A DNA stretch of 64,000 nucleotides, from contig JALOCI010000012.1 of NCBI GenBank assembly GCA_023227835.1, positions 3,253-67,252 on the forward strand, given 5' to 3'. Under the pieces are notes generated by a model. The model was not told the DNA's origin, did not search any database, and saw only the letters and a list, made by a program, of their open reading frames with translations. Positions 19,131 to 27,240 of the stretch are shown here, piece after piece (positions within the stretch are counted from its first letter, which is position 1; every line of letters starts with the position of its first letter). The DNA comes from Bacteroidales bacterium. GTDB lineage: Bacteria; Bacteroidota; Bacteroidia; Bacteroidales; UBA932. Made by a program: the position numbers and the translations under genes.

Positions 19131-20174
19131 ATGAAAAAATCAATATCAATAATAGGCAATTTATTCCTTGCTGCTATACTGCTCTTCTCTTGCCAGAAAG
19201 AGGATTGGACATACAAAGGTCCGCAGTATTATGAATTCAGCGCTTCTGCGAATAAACAGGGAACAATAAGCAATATCCTCCAGAAAGAGAACAATAAAAT
19301 TGGACTGGATTCGATTTGTGTACAGATAATCAAACCAGCTGAGGGTGATATAACAGTAAACTACGAGATTGTAAATCGTCTTTTTTACCTTACAGATAAA
19401 GACAGATATGTTGAGGAACTTCCGGAAGGAACAGATATCGCTGTTGTTGACACAGTATACACTACAGCTGTAATAGGGCGAGACTATGAAATCCTGACAT
19501 CCGAAGGACAGACTTTCACTCAGTCAACAATGGCCGGTTCGCTGGTTATACCGCGGGGGGAGTATTTCGGATATATCCAGATCAGAATGCTGAAGAAGGC
19601 TGGAAACAATTTTTATGTGGTGCTTAAAGACTCGCCTGATACTAAGGCAAACAAGCCGACATCCATTCTCAATTATAAACTTGCTCCTGACAGAGTGTTC
19701 TATTTCCAGGAGACTTTCCTCGAAGAGATTCCACAGACATGGACTCTTTTGGATAAAGACGGGGACGGCTATAACTGGAACTACTATGATGGTGCAGCAA
19801 CTTCAGATTCATGGGTGTCCGGTGGTGTGGGAGCCTTAACCCCTGAGAATTATCTTATTTCACCTGCAATTGAGCTTGGTAACACGACTGATGCCATACT
19901 GCTTACATTCGAAGTGGCTGCCGGTGATACAGATTACCCGGAGGAGAATTACAGAGTTATAATCTCGGAGAATCCTATCACACTTGCAAACTGCAGACAG
20001 GCTACAATTCTGCGGGATTGGACAGAGCTTGATGAGACCTATGGCGATTTCAAGCCTCAGACGATAGATTTGACAGCTTATAAAGGAAAGAAGGTATATG
20101 TCGGTTTTATTCATGGAAATTGTACAGACTGTTATTACTTCTTACTCAGAAATGTAAAAGTTTATGGACAGTAA
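19131..20174 (+). CDS. Surface lipoprotein with choice-of-anchor-J-like domain
   Basis: 347 residues with a lipobox signal (ILLFSCQKEDW, Cys near residue 22). The first about 170 residues look like a beta-rich DUF4843-like region. The C-terminal part from RVFYFQETFLEEIPQTWTLL, with DGDGYNWNYYDG, SWVSGG and ENYLISPAIEL, is a jelly-roll of the choice-of-anchor-J/cleaved-adhesin type that binds peptides or sugars in other proteins. Its position after SusD suggests an accessory ligand-binding lipoprotein of the same uptake complex. The last 11 bases overlap the first possible ATG of the M20 gene. Confidence 0.7.
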   Translation: MKKSISIIGNLFLAAILLFSCQKEDWTYKGPQYYEFSASANKQGTISNILQKENNKIGLDSICVQIIKPAEGDITVNYEIVNRLFYLTDKDRYVEELPEGTDIAVVDTVYTTAVIGRDYEILTSEGQTFTQSTMAGSLVIPRGEYFGYIQIRMLKKAGNNFYVVLKDSPDTKANKPTSILNYKLAPDRVFYFQETFLEEIPQTWTLLDKDGDGYNWNYYDGAATSDSWVSGGVGALTPENYLISPAIELGNTTDAILLTFEVAAGDTDYPEENYRVIISENPITLANCRQATILRDWTELDETYGDFKPQTIDLTAYKGKKVYVGFIHGNCTDCYYFLLRNVKVYGQ

Positions 20175-20175
20175 T

Positions 20176-21288
20176 ATGGAAAAGAGAGTATTGGACGAAA
20201 GGCTCAGGCAGATATTTGTTGAATTGACATCAATTGACGCAACTTCAGGGAAGGAGTCAGCTGTGGCTGACTATATCATCCGCTTTGTCAGTAATTTAGG
20301 TTTAAAAAGTTATAGGGATAATGCTGAAGAGTTATCCGGTGGAAATTCAGGAAATGTAATTGTTGAGATACTGGGCGGTGGTGAGTACCTGCTTGCCTCA
20401 CACATGGACACACCGAGGTCAACTGCAGGTCTGAAGCATCAGTTTAAAGATGACAGAATTACTTCTGATGGGACAACTCCGTTAGGTGTGGATGATCGTG
20501 GCGGTCTTTCGTCAATACTCTTTGCTCTTGAAAGAGCGGTTGAAAACAAAACGCTCAAACCATGTACACTTCTTTTTACCGTCTGTGAAGAGACAACCCT
20601 TGCCGGATCCCTCTATTTTAAACCGGATCCGGATCTTAAATACGGTTTTATCTTCGACTCTTATATGACTCCCGGATATTTCGTCACAAGGACATGCGGA
20701 GCAATAAATTTTGAACTTATTATAAAAGGAAAGTCATCGCATGCCGGTATCTCTCCGGAAAAGGGTATTAATGCAATCATGGTTTCGGCCGAAGCTATGA
20801 CAAACTTTCCTTTTGGAAGGATTGACGAGGTTACAACTGCAAACATCGGAAGCGTTAACGGAGGAACAAATACAAATGTCGTATGTGACGAGGTTGTGCT
20901 GAAAGGGGAACTCAGGACAGATTTTGTGTCTCATGGTGAGGAGCTTATGGGAAAAATCCTGGCTGATTTCACAGATGTATGTGAAAAACATGGAGCATCA
21001 ATGGAGTCGAAATATTTCTGGGATTTTTTACCATACAATATCACAGAGGAGGATATGCCATACATACATTTTTCTCAGGTGGCAGAATCCATTGGTATAG
21101 AGTCTTTTCCGGCCAAGTCAATGGGTGGAAGCGATGCTAATTCTCTCAATGCAAAAGGTATAAAGACCATTAATTTGGGAGTGGGGGCACAAAATCCACA
21201 TGGTAACGATGAGTTTATCCTTTATGAAGATCTTAGCAATGCATCAATGATTGCATATCAATTACTAACAACAGAAATAAAAAAATAA
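20176..21288 (+). CDS. M20-family metallopeptidase (PepT-like)
   Basis: 370 residues from ATG 20176. An earlier ATG at 20164 overlaps the previous stop and gives four extra residues. There is no signal peptide, so it is cytoplasmic. Metal-binding marks of the M20 family are LLASHMDTPRST (His near residue 75), LGVDDRGGLSSI (bridging Asp), VCEETTLAGS (catalytic Glu and metal Glu) and NPHGNDEFILYEDL (final His). The middle ELIIKGKSSHAGISPEKGINAI is the dimerisation domain with its usual His. Closest familiar group is tripeptidase T-like aminopeptidases. It likely cleaves peptides after their import by this locus. The next gene starts 1 base after its stop. Confidence 0.9.
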   Translation: MEKRVLDERLRQIFVELTSIDATSGKESAVADYIIRFVSNLGLKSYRDNAEELSGGNSGNVIVEILGGGEYLLASHMDTPRSTAGLKHQFKDDRITSDGTTPLGVDDRGGLSSILFALERAVENKTLKPCTLLFTVCEETTLAGSLYFKPDPDLKYGFIFDSYMTPGYFVTRTCGAINFELIIKGKSSHAGISPEKGINAIMVSAEAMTNFPFGRIDEVTTANIGSVNGGTNTNVVCDEVVLKGELRTDFVSHGEELMGKILADFTDVCEKHGASMESKYFWDFLPYNITEEDMPYIHFSQVAESIGIESFPAKSMGGSDANSLNAKGIKTINLGVGAQNPHGNDEFILYEDLSNASMIAYQLLTTEIKK

Positions 21289-21289
21289 A

Positions 21290-22153
21290 ATGAACAAAAT
21301 ATCTATGCTTTTTGCAATAATTCTCTTATTGCATTTCACATCCTGTACCCAAAATAAGAAGTCAGATCTGGAATATCTTCCCGAGAAAATTGACTCAAAA
21401 GGAACTTTAGTTATTGAAGGGGGTGGTGACAGAATAGAGGTGATTTTAAAAACAATAATCAAATATGGAGGGGGAGATAGTGCAAAACTTCTTGTCGTTC
21501 CTTTTGCCAGCGGAGTTGCCGAGGAGACAGGGATTAAACAGAGTGCAGAGTTCAGAGATCTTGGCTGTACTAATTCGGATTATATCTTTTGTTCTAAGGA
21601 TAGTGTCGATTCTCCGGAAAGTCTTGCTAAACTGGATGGTGTAACTGCTATATTTTTCTCCGGAGGAGATCAGGTTATTCTAAGTGATTACCTTGAAGGA
21701 ACAAAATTTCTGGAAAAAATAAGGGAGATTTATAAAAACGGAGGAGTTATCAGCGGAACAAGTGCCGGTGCGGCAATTATGAGCAGGATAATGCTTACCG
21801 GAACCAGTGCAAGCGATACCTCCGACATGCCGGAATTCAATTATATTAAAGAGAATGATGTAATAACAGCACCGGGATTTGCTTTCCTAAACAATATCAT
21901 AATTGACCAGCATTTCATAACAAGAAAAAGACAGGTCAGATTGATAAATGTACTGCTGGATAACCCGGGATACAGAGGAATTGGTATAGATGAGGAGGCT
22001 GCGATTGTTGTAAAACCAGATAATACAATGGAGGTTATCGGTACAAACAGAGTGATGGTTTTTGAACCATACAAGCCGGATGAAAAGACTAATGGTGCCG
22101 TTAATAGTTTCAAGCTTACACTCCTCTCTCCCGGTGATAAGTATAATTTCTAA
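21290..22153 (+). CDS. Cyanophycinase-like S51 peptidase, lipoprotein
   Basis: 287 residues. N-terminal ILLLHFTSCTQNKK is a lipoprotein signal, so the enzyme sits in the envelope. The peptidase S51/cyanophycinase core is clear: GGGDRIEVI near residue 45, FFSGGDQVILSDYL, and SGTSAGAAIMSRIML, where the Ser near residue 157 is the nucleophile. Family members hydrolyse beta-aspartyl bonds (cyanophycin beta-Asp-Arg) or N-terminal Asp dipeptides. Packed one base after an M20 peptidase and before a YfcC-type carrier, it probably processes acidic or isoaspartyl peptides gathered by the SusC/SusD pair. The true substrate cannot be read from the sequence. Confidence 0.88.
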   Translation: MNKISMLFAIILLLHFTSCTQNKKSDLEYLPEKIDSKGTLVIEGGGDRIEVILKTIIKYGGGDSAKLLVVPFASGVAEETGIKQSAEFRDLGCTNSDYIFCSKDSVDSPESLAKLDGVTAIFFSGGDQVILSDYLEGTKFLEKIREIYKNGGVISGTSAGAAIMSRIMLTGTSASDTSDMPEFNYIKENDVITAPGFAFLNNIIIDQHFITRKRQVRLINVLLDNPGYRGIGIDEEAAIVVKPDNTMEVIGTNRVMVFEPYKPDEKTNGAVNSFKLTLLSPGDKYNF

Positions 22154-22191
22154 AATTTAACTACTTTAGTATTATCTAAAACTAAATCGAA

Positions 22192-23796
22192 ATGGCGCAT
22201 CTAAAGAAGATTCCACACACATTTGTAATAATCGGCTTTCTTATATTTGTCTGCGGAATACTCACATGGTTTGTTCCGGCAGGACAATTTGAATACGAGA
22301 AAAAAGATGTTAACGGGGTGACACGGGATGTCATTGTCAACAACTCATATCATGTTGTTGAGTCATCGCCTCAGACCTGGCAAATATTCGGATCACTTTT
22401 GGAGGGTTTTAAAAAACAAGCCGGCATTATTGCATTTGTACTTATTATCGGCGGAGCTTTCCAGATACTGAACAGTAGCCGGGCGATTGACTTTGGAATT
22501 CTCTCTTTTCTAGAGAAATCGGGACACCTTGAAAAGAGATGGATATTCAGGAAACTCGGGGTGAACAACATGGTGATAATATTGTCAATGACCATTTTCA
22601 GCTTATTTGGGGCTGTTTTCGGGATGAGTGAGGAGACTTTGGCCTTTGTGATTATATTCGTCCCTCTGGCAATCTCTATGGGCTATGACTCTATCACAGG
22701 ATTGCTGATGGTCTATGTCGCTGCTCATATGGGTTTCTCGGGGGCCATAATCAATCCGTTTACAATAGGGATAGCACAGGGATTATCAGGATTACAGCTC
22801 TTTTCCGGATTTGAGTACAGGTTGGTTGTCTGGATTATCCTTACGGCATTGATAATAACTGTTACTTTGATTTATGCATCTAAGGTGAAGAAAAATCCGA
22901 GATTCTCTCCCATGTATGAGCTGGACGAATATTGGAGGAATAGGGAGATGGAGGCAGTAAAGGTGGATTTTGCAACAAAAACCCCTGTTTCTGCCTGGAT
23001 TGCATTCGCAATGACTACAATTGTGCTGGTGTTATTCTCAATAGATCATCCTATTACAACAATCAGTCTTGGCGGGGCAAATGTCACATTCATCTGTTTA
23101 CCTGTTCTGACAGCTTTGTTTGCTATTACAGGATTCCTGACTCTTAGAAAATCATATCTGTTCTTTATTCTTAATATTCTGGGTTTCACAATTGTCTTTC
23201 TTGTTGTCGGGGTTTTAGGATACGGATGGTATCTTTCGGAGATATCAGCACTATTTCTGGCTATGGGAATAATATCCGGCATAGCTATGGGATCAGGTGC
23301 AAATACAATCGTAAAGGAGTTTATAACCGGGACCAAGGACATACTTACAGCTGCCTTGATTGTAGGATTAGCAGGAGGCATCATCCAGGTGCTGACAGAG
23401 GGAAAAATTATGGATACAATACTCTACTCGCTCTCATCTACAATGGAGGGAACAGGAAAAGGGGCTACTGTCTCAATAATGTATTTCATCCAGACAGTCA
23501 TAAATGTCTTCATACCTTCCGGTTCTGCAAAAGCAGCCCTTACCATGCCTATTATGGCACCATTCTCTGATGTTATCGGGCTCTCCAGACAGGCAACTGT
23601 AATGGCATTCCAGTTCGGGGACGGGTTTACTAACATGATTACCCCTACATCCGCAGTACTTATTGGTGCTCTTGGCATAGCTAGGATTCCTTATGAGGTG
23701 TGGATAAAGTGGTTTTGGAAAATTTTGCTGGCATTTATGATTCTTGGTTTAATCCTGCTAATGCCTACCGTATATATGCAACTAAATGGATTTTAG
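22192..23796 (+). CDS. YfcC-family carrier (DcuC/arginine-ornithine antiporter-like)
   Basis: A 534-residue polytopic inner-membrane protein with about 12 hydrophobic segments. It begins KIPHTFVIIGFLIFVCGILTWFVPAGQFE, a start typical of the YfcC/C4-dicarboxylate anaerobic carrier superfamily. Conserved later parts include FGMSEETLAFVIIFVPLAISMGYD, GAIINPFTIGIAQGLSGL and FIPSGSAKAALTMPIMAPFSD. Related proteins carry basic amino acids, dipeptides or C4 acids. Between a cyanophycinase and a carboxypeptidase gene it most likely imports amino acids or dipeptides released in the periplasm. Confidence 0.88.
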   Translation: MAHLKKIPHTFVIIGFLIFVCGILTWFVPAGQFEYEKKDVNGVTRDVIVNNSYHVVESSPQTWQIFGSLLEGFKKQAGIIAFVLIIGGAFQILNSSRAIDFGILSFLEKSGHLEKRWIFRKLGVNNMVIILSMTIFSLFGAVFGMSEETLAFVIIFVPLAISMGYDSITGLLMVYVAAHMGFSGAIINPFTIGIAQGLSGLQLFSGFEYRLVVWIILTALIITVTLIYASKVKKNPRFSPMYELDEYWRNREMEAVKVDFATKTPVSAWIAFAMTTIVLVLFSIDHPITTISLGGANVTFICLPVLTALFAITGFLTLRKSYLFFILNILGFTIVFLVVGVLGYGWYLSEISALFLAMGIISGIAMGSGANTIVKEFITGTKDILTAALIVGLAGGIIQVLTEGKIMDTILYSLSSTMEGTGKGATVSIMYFIQTVINVFIPSGSAKAALTMPIMAPFSDVIGLSRQATVMAFQFGDGFTNMITPTSAVLIGALGIARIPYEVWIKWFWKILLAFMILGLILLMPTVYMQLNGF

Positions 23797-23860
23797 TTTA
23801 TAATATTCTTAATCAGTTAATTAATAAATAATGGCAAATATTATTTTGCCAAATTTAAAG

Positions 23861-25384
23861 ATGAAAAAATTTCCTCTTTTAGCTTTAGCTTTGTCAATTT
23901 CAATTTCTATTTTCAGCAATCAATCTATGAATGCACAGAGCAGGCAACCTAAAACGCCTGCAGAGGCAAGAGATTTCAGAGAGGTCTCTAAATACTCAGA
24001 AATGGTGGAGTATATCCATCAACTTGACAAATCCTCAGACATCCTTACTGTTGAAAAGATCGGAGAATCGGTAAAGGGGCGCGACCTGTTCATGCTCAAA
24101 TTCTCGAACTCTGATTTTGGAGAAGACAAAGGAAAAATCAGAGTGCTCATACATGCTCAACAACATGGAAATGAGCAATCAGGAAAGGAGGGAGCGCTCC
24201 TTCTGGCTCAAGAATTGACAAAACCTGAAAATGCTGATATTTTCAAATATATTGATCTTGCTTTGATTCCTCAGGTCAATCCTGACGGGTCAGAGCTGAA
24301 TAGCCGCCGTAACGGTAACGGCATGGATCTGAACAGAAACCATCTTATCATGACAGAGCCTGAGGTGGTTGCGTTACACAAGATATTCGACAAATATCAA
24401 TTTGAGGTAACAATGGATGTTCATGAGTATTACCCTTATGGTGAGACTTGGAAGAATTTCGGATACAGGACCAATTCGGATATTCTTGTCGGCTTCAATA
24501 CACATCCCTCAATTTCGGAATCTATCAGACAATATCAACAGAAAAAGATAAAGCCATACTACTCTGCATTTCTTACATCAAGGGGTGTCTCTAACGCAAT
24601 GTACAGTCCCGGAGGGCCTCCTGAGCAGGATTATATCAGGTACAGTACATTCGATATAAACGACGGACGCCAGAGTTACGGGATTCAAAATACATTCTCT
24701 TTCATTCAGGAGGGTATGAACGGAGTTGACGCACTGGTTGACAATCTGGCGCATCGTGCACGTTCACAGTTTTACGGGATGCTTGCCTTACTCAGATTTG
24801 TATCTGAAAATCATTCAGAAATGAAGGAGTTAGTAGCCAAGGAGAGGAGAATTGAAAATATTGCTGTTTCTGAAGTTCCTCTTCAGATGGAGCACTTTCC
24901 TGACGGAACCAGACTGGAACTTCCTGTTTATTCTTATGCGACAGACAGAGATTCGGTTATTGTCGTCAATGATTTCAGACCGGTGGTAAAGCCGACCCTG
25001 ACAATCAGCAGACCATGCGGTTATCTGTTCCCGAAAAGTCATCAGGATCTCATTGATTGGGCCTTCAGGCACGGTTTAGAGGTAAAACCTTTAAAGAAGG
25101 ATAAAAACATCATGTTTGAACAGTTGATTGTCAACGAGATAGACTCGATTGATTTTGAGAGAGATACAATCGCAATTCCGCAGGTCAGTGTGCAAAAGAT
25201 AGAGCCAAAAACGATTAACCTGGAAGAGTATATTTTCATTCCTACCTCTCAGTTGAAGGGTAATATGCTCATAACGGCAATCGAGCCTCAATCTGAACTT
25301 GGACTTGCGACATACAGCCAGTTCGCCTATCTGATGAAGGCGCAGTCTATCTATCCTGTAATCAGAGTAAGGTCAAACAGATAA
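23861..25384 (+). CDS. Exported M14 zinc carboxypeptidase family protein
   Basis: I place the start at ATG 23861 (MKKFPLLALALSISISIFS, a signal peptide), giving 507 residues. The longer frame from 23831 would put ten residues in front of the signal peptide. The M14 zinc site is visible: HAQQHGNEQSGKEG (HxxE), then MDVHEYYP for the third His, and SFIQEGMN for the catalytic Glu. The last about 180 residues form a beta-rich extension (from MEHFPDGTRLELPV). It probably trims C-terminal residues of peptides in the envelope. A ggcaaa/tttgcc inverted repeat at 23833-23850 lies just upstream of the start and could be an operator or translational hairpin. Confidence 0.9.
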   Translation: MKKFPLLALALSISISIFSNQSMNAQSRQPKTPAEARDFREVSKYSEMVEYIHQLDKSSDILTVEKIGESVKGRDLFMLKFSNSDFGEDKGKIRVLIHAQQHGNEQSGKEGALLLAQELTKPENADIFKYIDLALIPQVNPDGSELNSRRNGNGMDLNRNHLIMTEPEVVALHKIFDKYQFEVTMDVHEYYPYGETWKNFGYRTNSDILVGFNTHPSISESIRQYQQKKIKPYYSAFLTSRGVSNAMYSPGGPPEQDYIRYSTFDINDGRQSYGIQNTFSFIQEGMNGVDALVDNLAHRARSQFYGMLALLRFVSENHSEMKELVAKERRIENIAVSEVPLQMEHFPDGTRLELPVYSYATDRDSVIVVNDFRPVVKPTLTISRPCGYLFPKSHQDLIDWAFRHGLEVKPLKKDKNIMFEQLIVNEIDSIDFERDTIAIPQVSVQKIEPKTINLEEYIFIPTSQLKGNMLITAIEPQSELGLATYSQFAYLMKAQSIYPVIRVRSNR

Positions 25385-25409
25385 AAAATAATCTTAAATA
25401 ATTATTAAC

Positions 25410-26522
25410 ATGAAAATTGACAGAATCGAAATACGTCATACAAAAATGGATCTTGTTACCCCATTTACAACATCAATGGGAACAGAGTATGATGAGGAGC
25501 ACATTATGGTAAGAGTTGATGCTGAAGGTGTAACCGGTTGGGGTGAAAGTGTCGCAGAAGGGACTCCTTTCTACTCTTATGAGACAGTGCCGACTGCCTG
25601 GCACATAATGAAAGATTTTTTGATCCCTTCAATCATTGGCAAGGAGATCAACGAGGCATCAGAGGTTGTAAAGATGTATGAAAGAGTCCGCGGACACATG
25701 ATGGCAAAGGCCGGGATAGAGGCTGCCATCTGGGATGCACTTGCAAAGAGCAAAGGGATCTCTTTGTCAAAACTGCTCGGTGGAACCAGAGAGAAGATAA
25801 ATGTCGGGGTGAGTATCGGGATACCGTCTTCGGCGGATGAATTACTCAGGAATATTGAGCACTTTCTTGCAGATGGTTATCAAAGAATCAAGATTAAGAT
25901 AGCTCCTGGTCATGATCTGGAACTTGTAAAGGCCGTAAGAAGAGAGTATCCGGATATTATGTTCCAGGTAGATGCAAACTCAGCATACTCTCTTGCAGAT
26001 ATAGATCTTTTCAAAAAAATGGATGACTACAACCTTTCCCTCATTGAGCAACCACTTGGATATGAGGATATATACGACCATTCAAAATTGCAGCGTGAGA
26101 TTAAGAGCCCGATCTGCCTCGATGAGAGCATTCACTCTCTTGATGATACCAGAGCCGCAATCGAGCTGAAGAGTTGCAGGATAATAAATATAAAGCCGGG
26201 CAGGGTAGGCGGTTATACCGAGTCAAAGCTGATACACGACTACTGTGCAAGTATGGGTATTCCTGTATGGCACGGAGGAATGCTTGAGTCTGGGATAGGC
26301 CGTGCAGGCAATGTGGCACTTGCCTCTCTTCCAAACTTCACCCTTCCCGGAGACATATCCGCAAGTAAAAAATACTATAAAGAGGACATAGTTGACCCGC
26401 CTTTTGTTGTTAATTCTGACGGGACAATGGATGTTCCTCAAGGCCCGGGGATAGGAGTGGAGATTAATATGAAGAATCTGGAAAAATTTACTGTAAGGAA
26501 GGAGGTATTTATGTGGCACTGA
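25410..26522 (+). CDS. Enolase-superfamily epimerase/racemase (N-acylamino acid racemase or MenC class II type)
   Basis: 370 residues of the muconate-lactonising subgroup. The N-terminal cap has VRVDAEGVTGWGES and AKAGIEAAIWDAL. The barrel has YQRIKIKIAPG (Lys-x-Lys catalytic pair near residue 160), FQVDANSAYSL, LIEQPL and CLDES for the three metal-binding acids, and IINIKPGRVGGYTE for the second catalytic Lys. By sequence it resembles the group containing o-succinylbenzoate synthase and N-succinylamino acid racemase. No other menaquinone genes are nearby, and all neighbours handle peptides, so an amino acid or dipeptide epimerase role is my preferred inference. Its last five codons form one arm of a large inverted repeat. 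Confidence 0.85.
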   Translation: MKIDRIEIRHTKMDLVTPFTTSMGTEYDEEHIMVRVDAEGVTGWGESVAEGTPFYSYETVPTAWHIMKDFLIPSIIGKEINEASEVVKMYERVRGHMMAKAGIEAAIWDALAKSKGISLSKLLGGTREKINVGVSIGIPSSADELLRNIEHFLADGYQRIKIKIAPGHDLELVKAVRREYPDIMFQVDANSAYSLADIDLFKKMDDYNLSLIEQPLGYEDIYDHSKLQREIKSPICLDESIHSLDDTRAAIELKSCRIINIKPGRVGGYTESKLIHDYCASMGIPVWHGGMLESGIGRAGNVALASLPNFTLPGDISASKKYYKEDIVDPPFVVNSDGTMDVPQGPGIGVEINMKNLEKFTVRKEVFMWH

Positions 26523-26638
26523 TTTTTCTATTTAATTGTAATACTGCTGTATACAAACCAGTAAAATTAAAATAAATAAGCCCGATACAATGTAACAGAC
26601 AGAGTATCGGGCTTATAGAAAATTCAGTGCCACATAAA
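26508..26638 (+). repeat. Nested inverted repeats at the end of the peptide locus
   Basis: Outer arms 26508-26531 and 26615-26638 are 24 bases each and match as inverted copies at 23 positions. The left arm contains the last codons and stop of the epimerase gene (TTTATGTGGCACTGA). An inner perfect 13-bp hairpin (ATAAGCCCGATAC at 26576-26588; its complement at 26604-26616) lies inside, with a 15-nt loop. The inner stem has no T run after it on the plus strand, so it is not a typical terminator in that direction. It may stop transcription or protect the 3' end of the operon mRNA. Confidence 0.75.
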
Positions 26639-26671
26639 AAAATACAGTATATTTGAATTCTTAAACTTAAA

Positions 26672-26679
26672 TATATTTG
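26672..26679 (+). promoter_or_regulatory. Promoter -7 box for the small membrane protein gene
   Basis: TATATTTG, with its last base 8 bases before the ATG at 26687, which would give a very short or leaderless transcript. A second TATATTTG lies at 26648-26655, and its TTTG could serve as a -33 element with a 16-base spacer. Either box could be used. Confidence 0.45.
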
Positions 26680-26686
26680 GATACGT

Positions 26687-27145
26687 ATGGAAAATGCGAA
26701 GAATAAGTACAATTTTGGTTTAATTATCTTATTAATAGTAGTTTTGAGTTCTGTAATACTGTACCAACAAGGGGCGTTCAAAAAGCCTTCGTTTGAAACC
26801 CAGATGGCTAAAGCCGCAAAGAAATTGAACAAGCAATGCCCAAAAATGATTGATTCGGAGACTCAATTGGATAGTGCCGTTGTTTTCAGGGACTCTTTAT
26901 TTCAGTATAACTACACAATGGTAAAAATGGTCAGGGACTCTATCGACACCCTGGGCTTCAGACACTATATGAAACCGAAGCTGCTCAAATTCGTCAGATA
27001 TAATAATGAACTCAAGCCATACAGAGATCATAGGATAATCATGGAGTATTTATACCGGGATAAAAGAGGATCTTTGTTGGGTAAGTTCACATTCACTCCA
27101 AAAAAATACCTCGAAGAGGACTTTTACCGGACAAGTCCATTCTGA
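26687..27145 (+). CDS. Small single-pass membrane protein of unknown function
   Basis: 152 residues. One hydrophobic segment near residues 10-26 (FGLIILLIVVLSSVILY) follows a short positive N-terminus, so about 125 residues should face the periplasm. That part is basic and rich in Lys, Arg and Tyr (KPKLLKFVRYNNELKPYRDH; LYRDKRGSLLGKFTFTPKKYL). I recognise no domain. It has its own promoter-like boxes and is separated from the peptide locus by the inverted repeat, so it is probably a separate unit. Confidence 0.7.
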   Translation: MENAKNKYNFGLIILLIVVLSSVILYQQGAFKKPSFETQMAKAAKKLNKQCPKMIDSETQLDSAVVFRDSLFQYNYTMVKMVRDSIDTLGFRHYMKPKLLKFVRYNNELKPYRDHRIIMEYLYRDKRGSLLGKFTFTPKKYLEEDFYRTSPF

Positions 27146-27240
27146 TTGCGTTTAATAGAGTGTGCGAATATTTTATTCCTCGATTAAACTTATATCATCT
27201 GACATAGTCAAATCAGAGTATAACATTTATTAACCTATCA

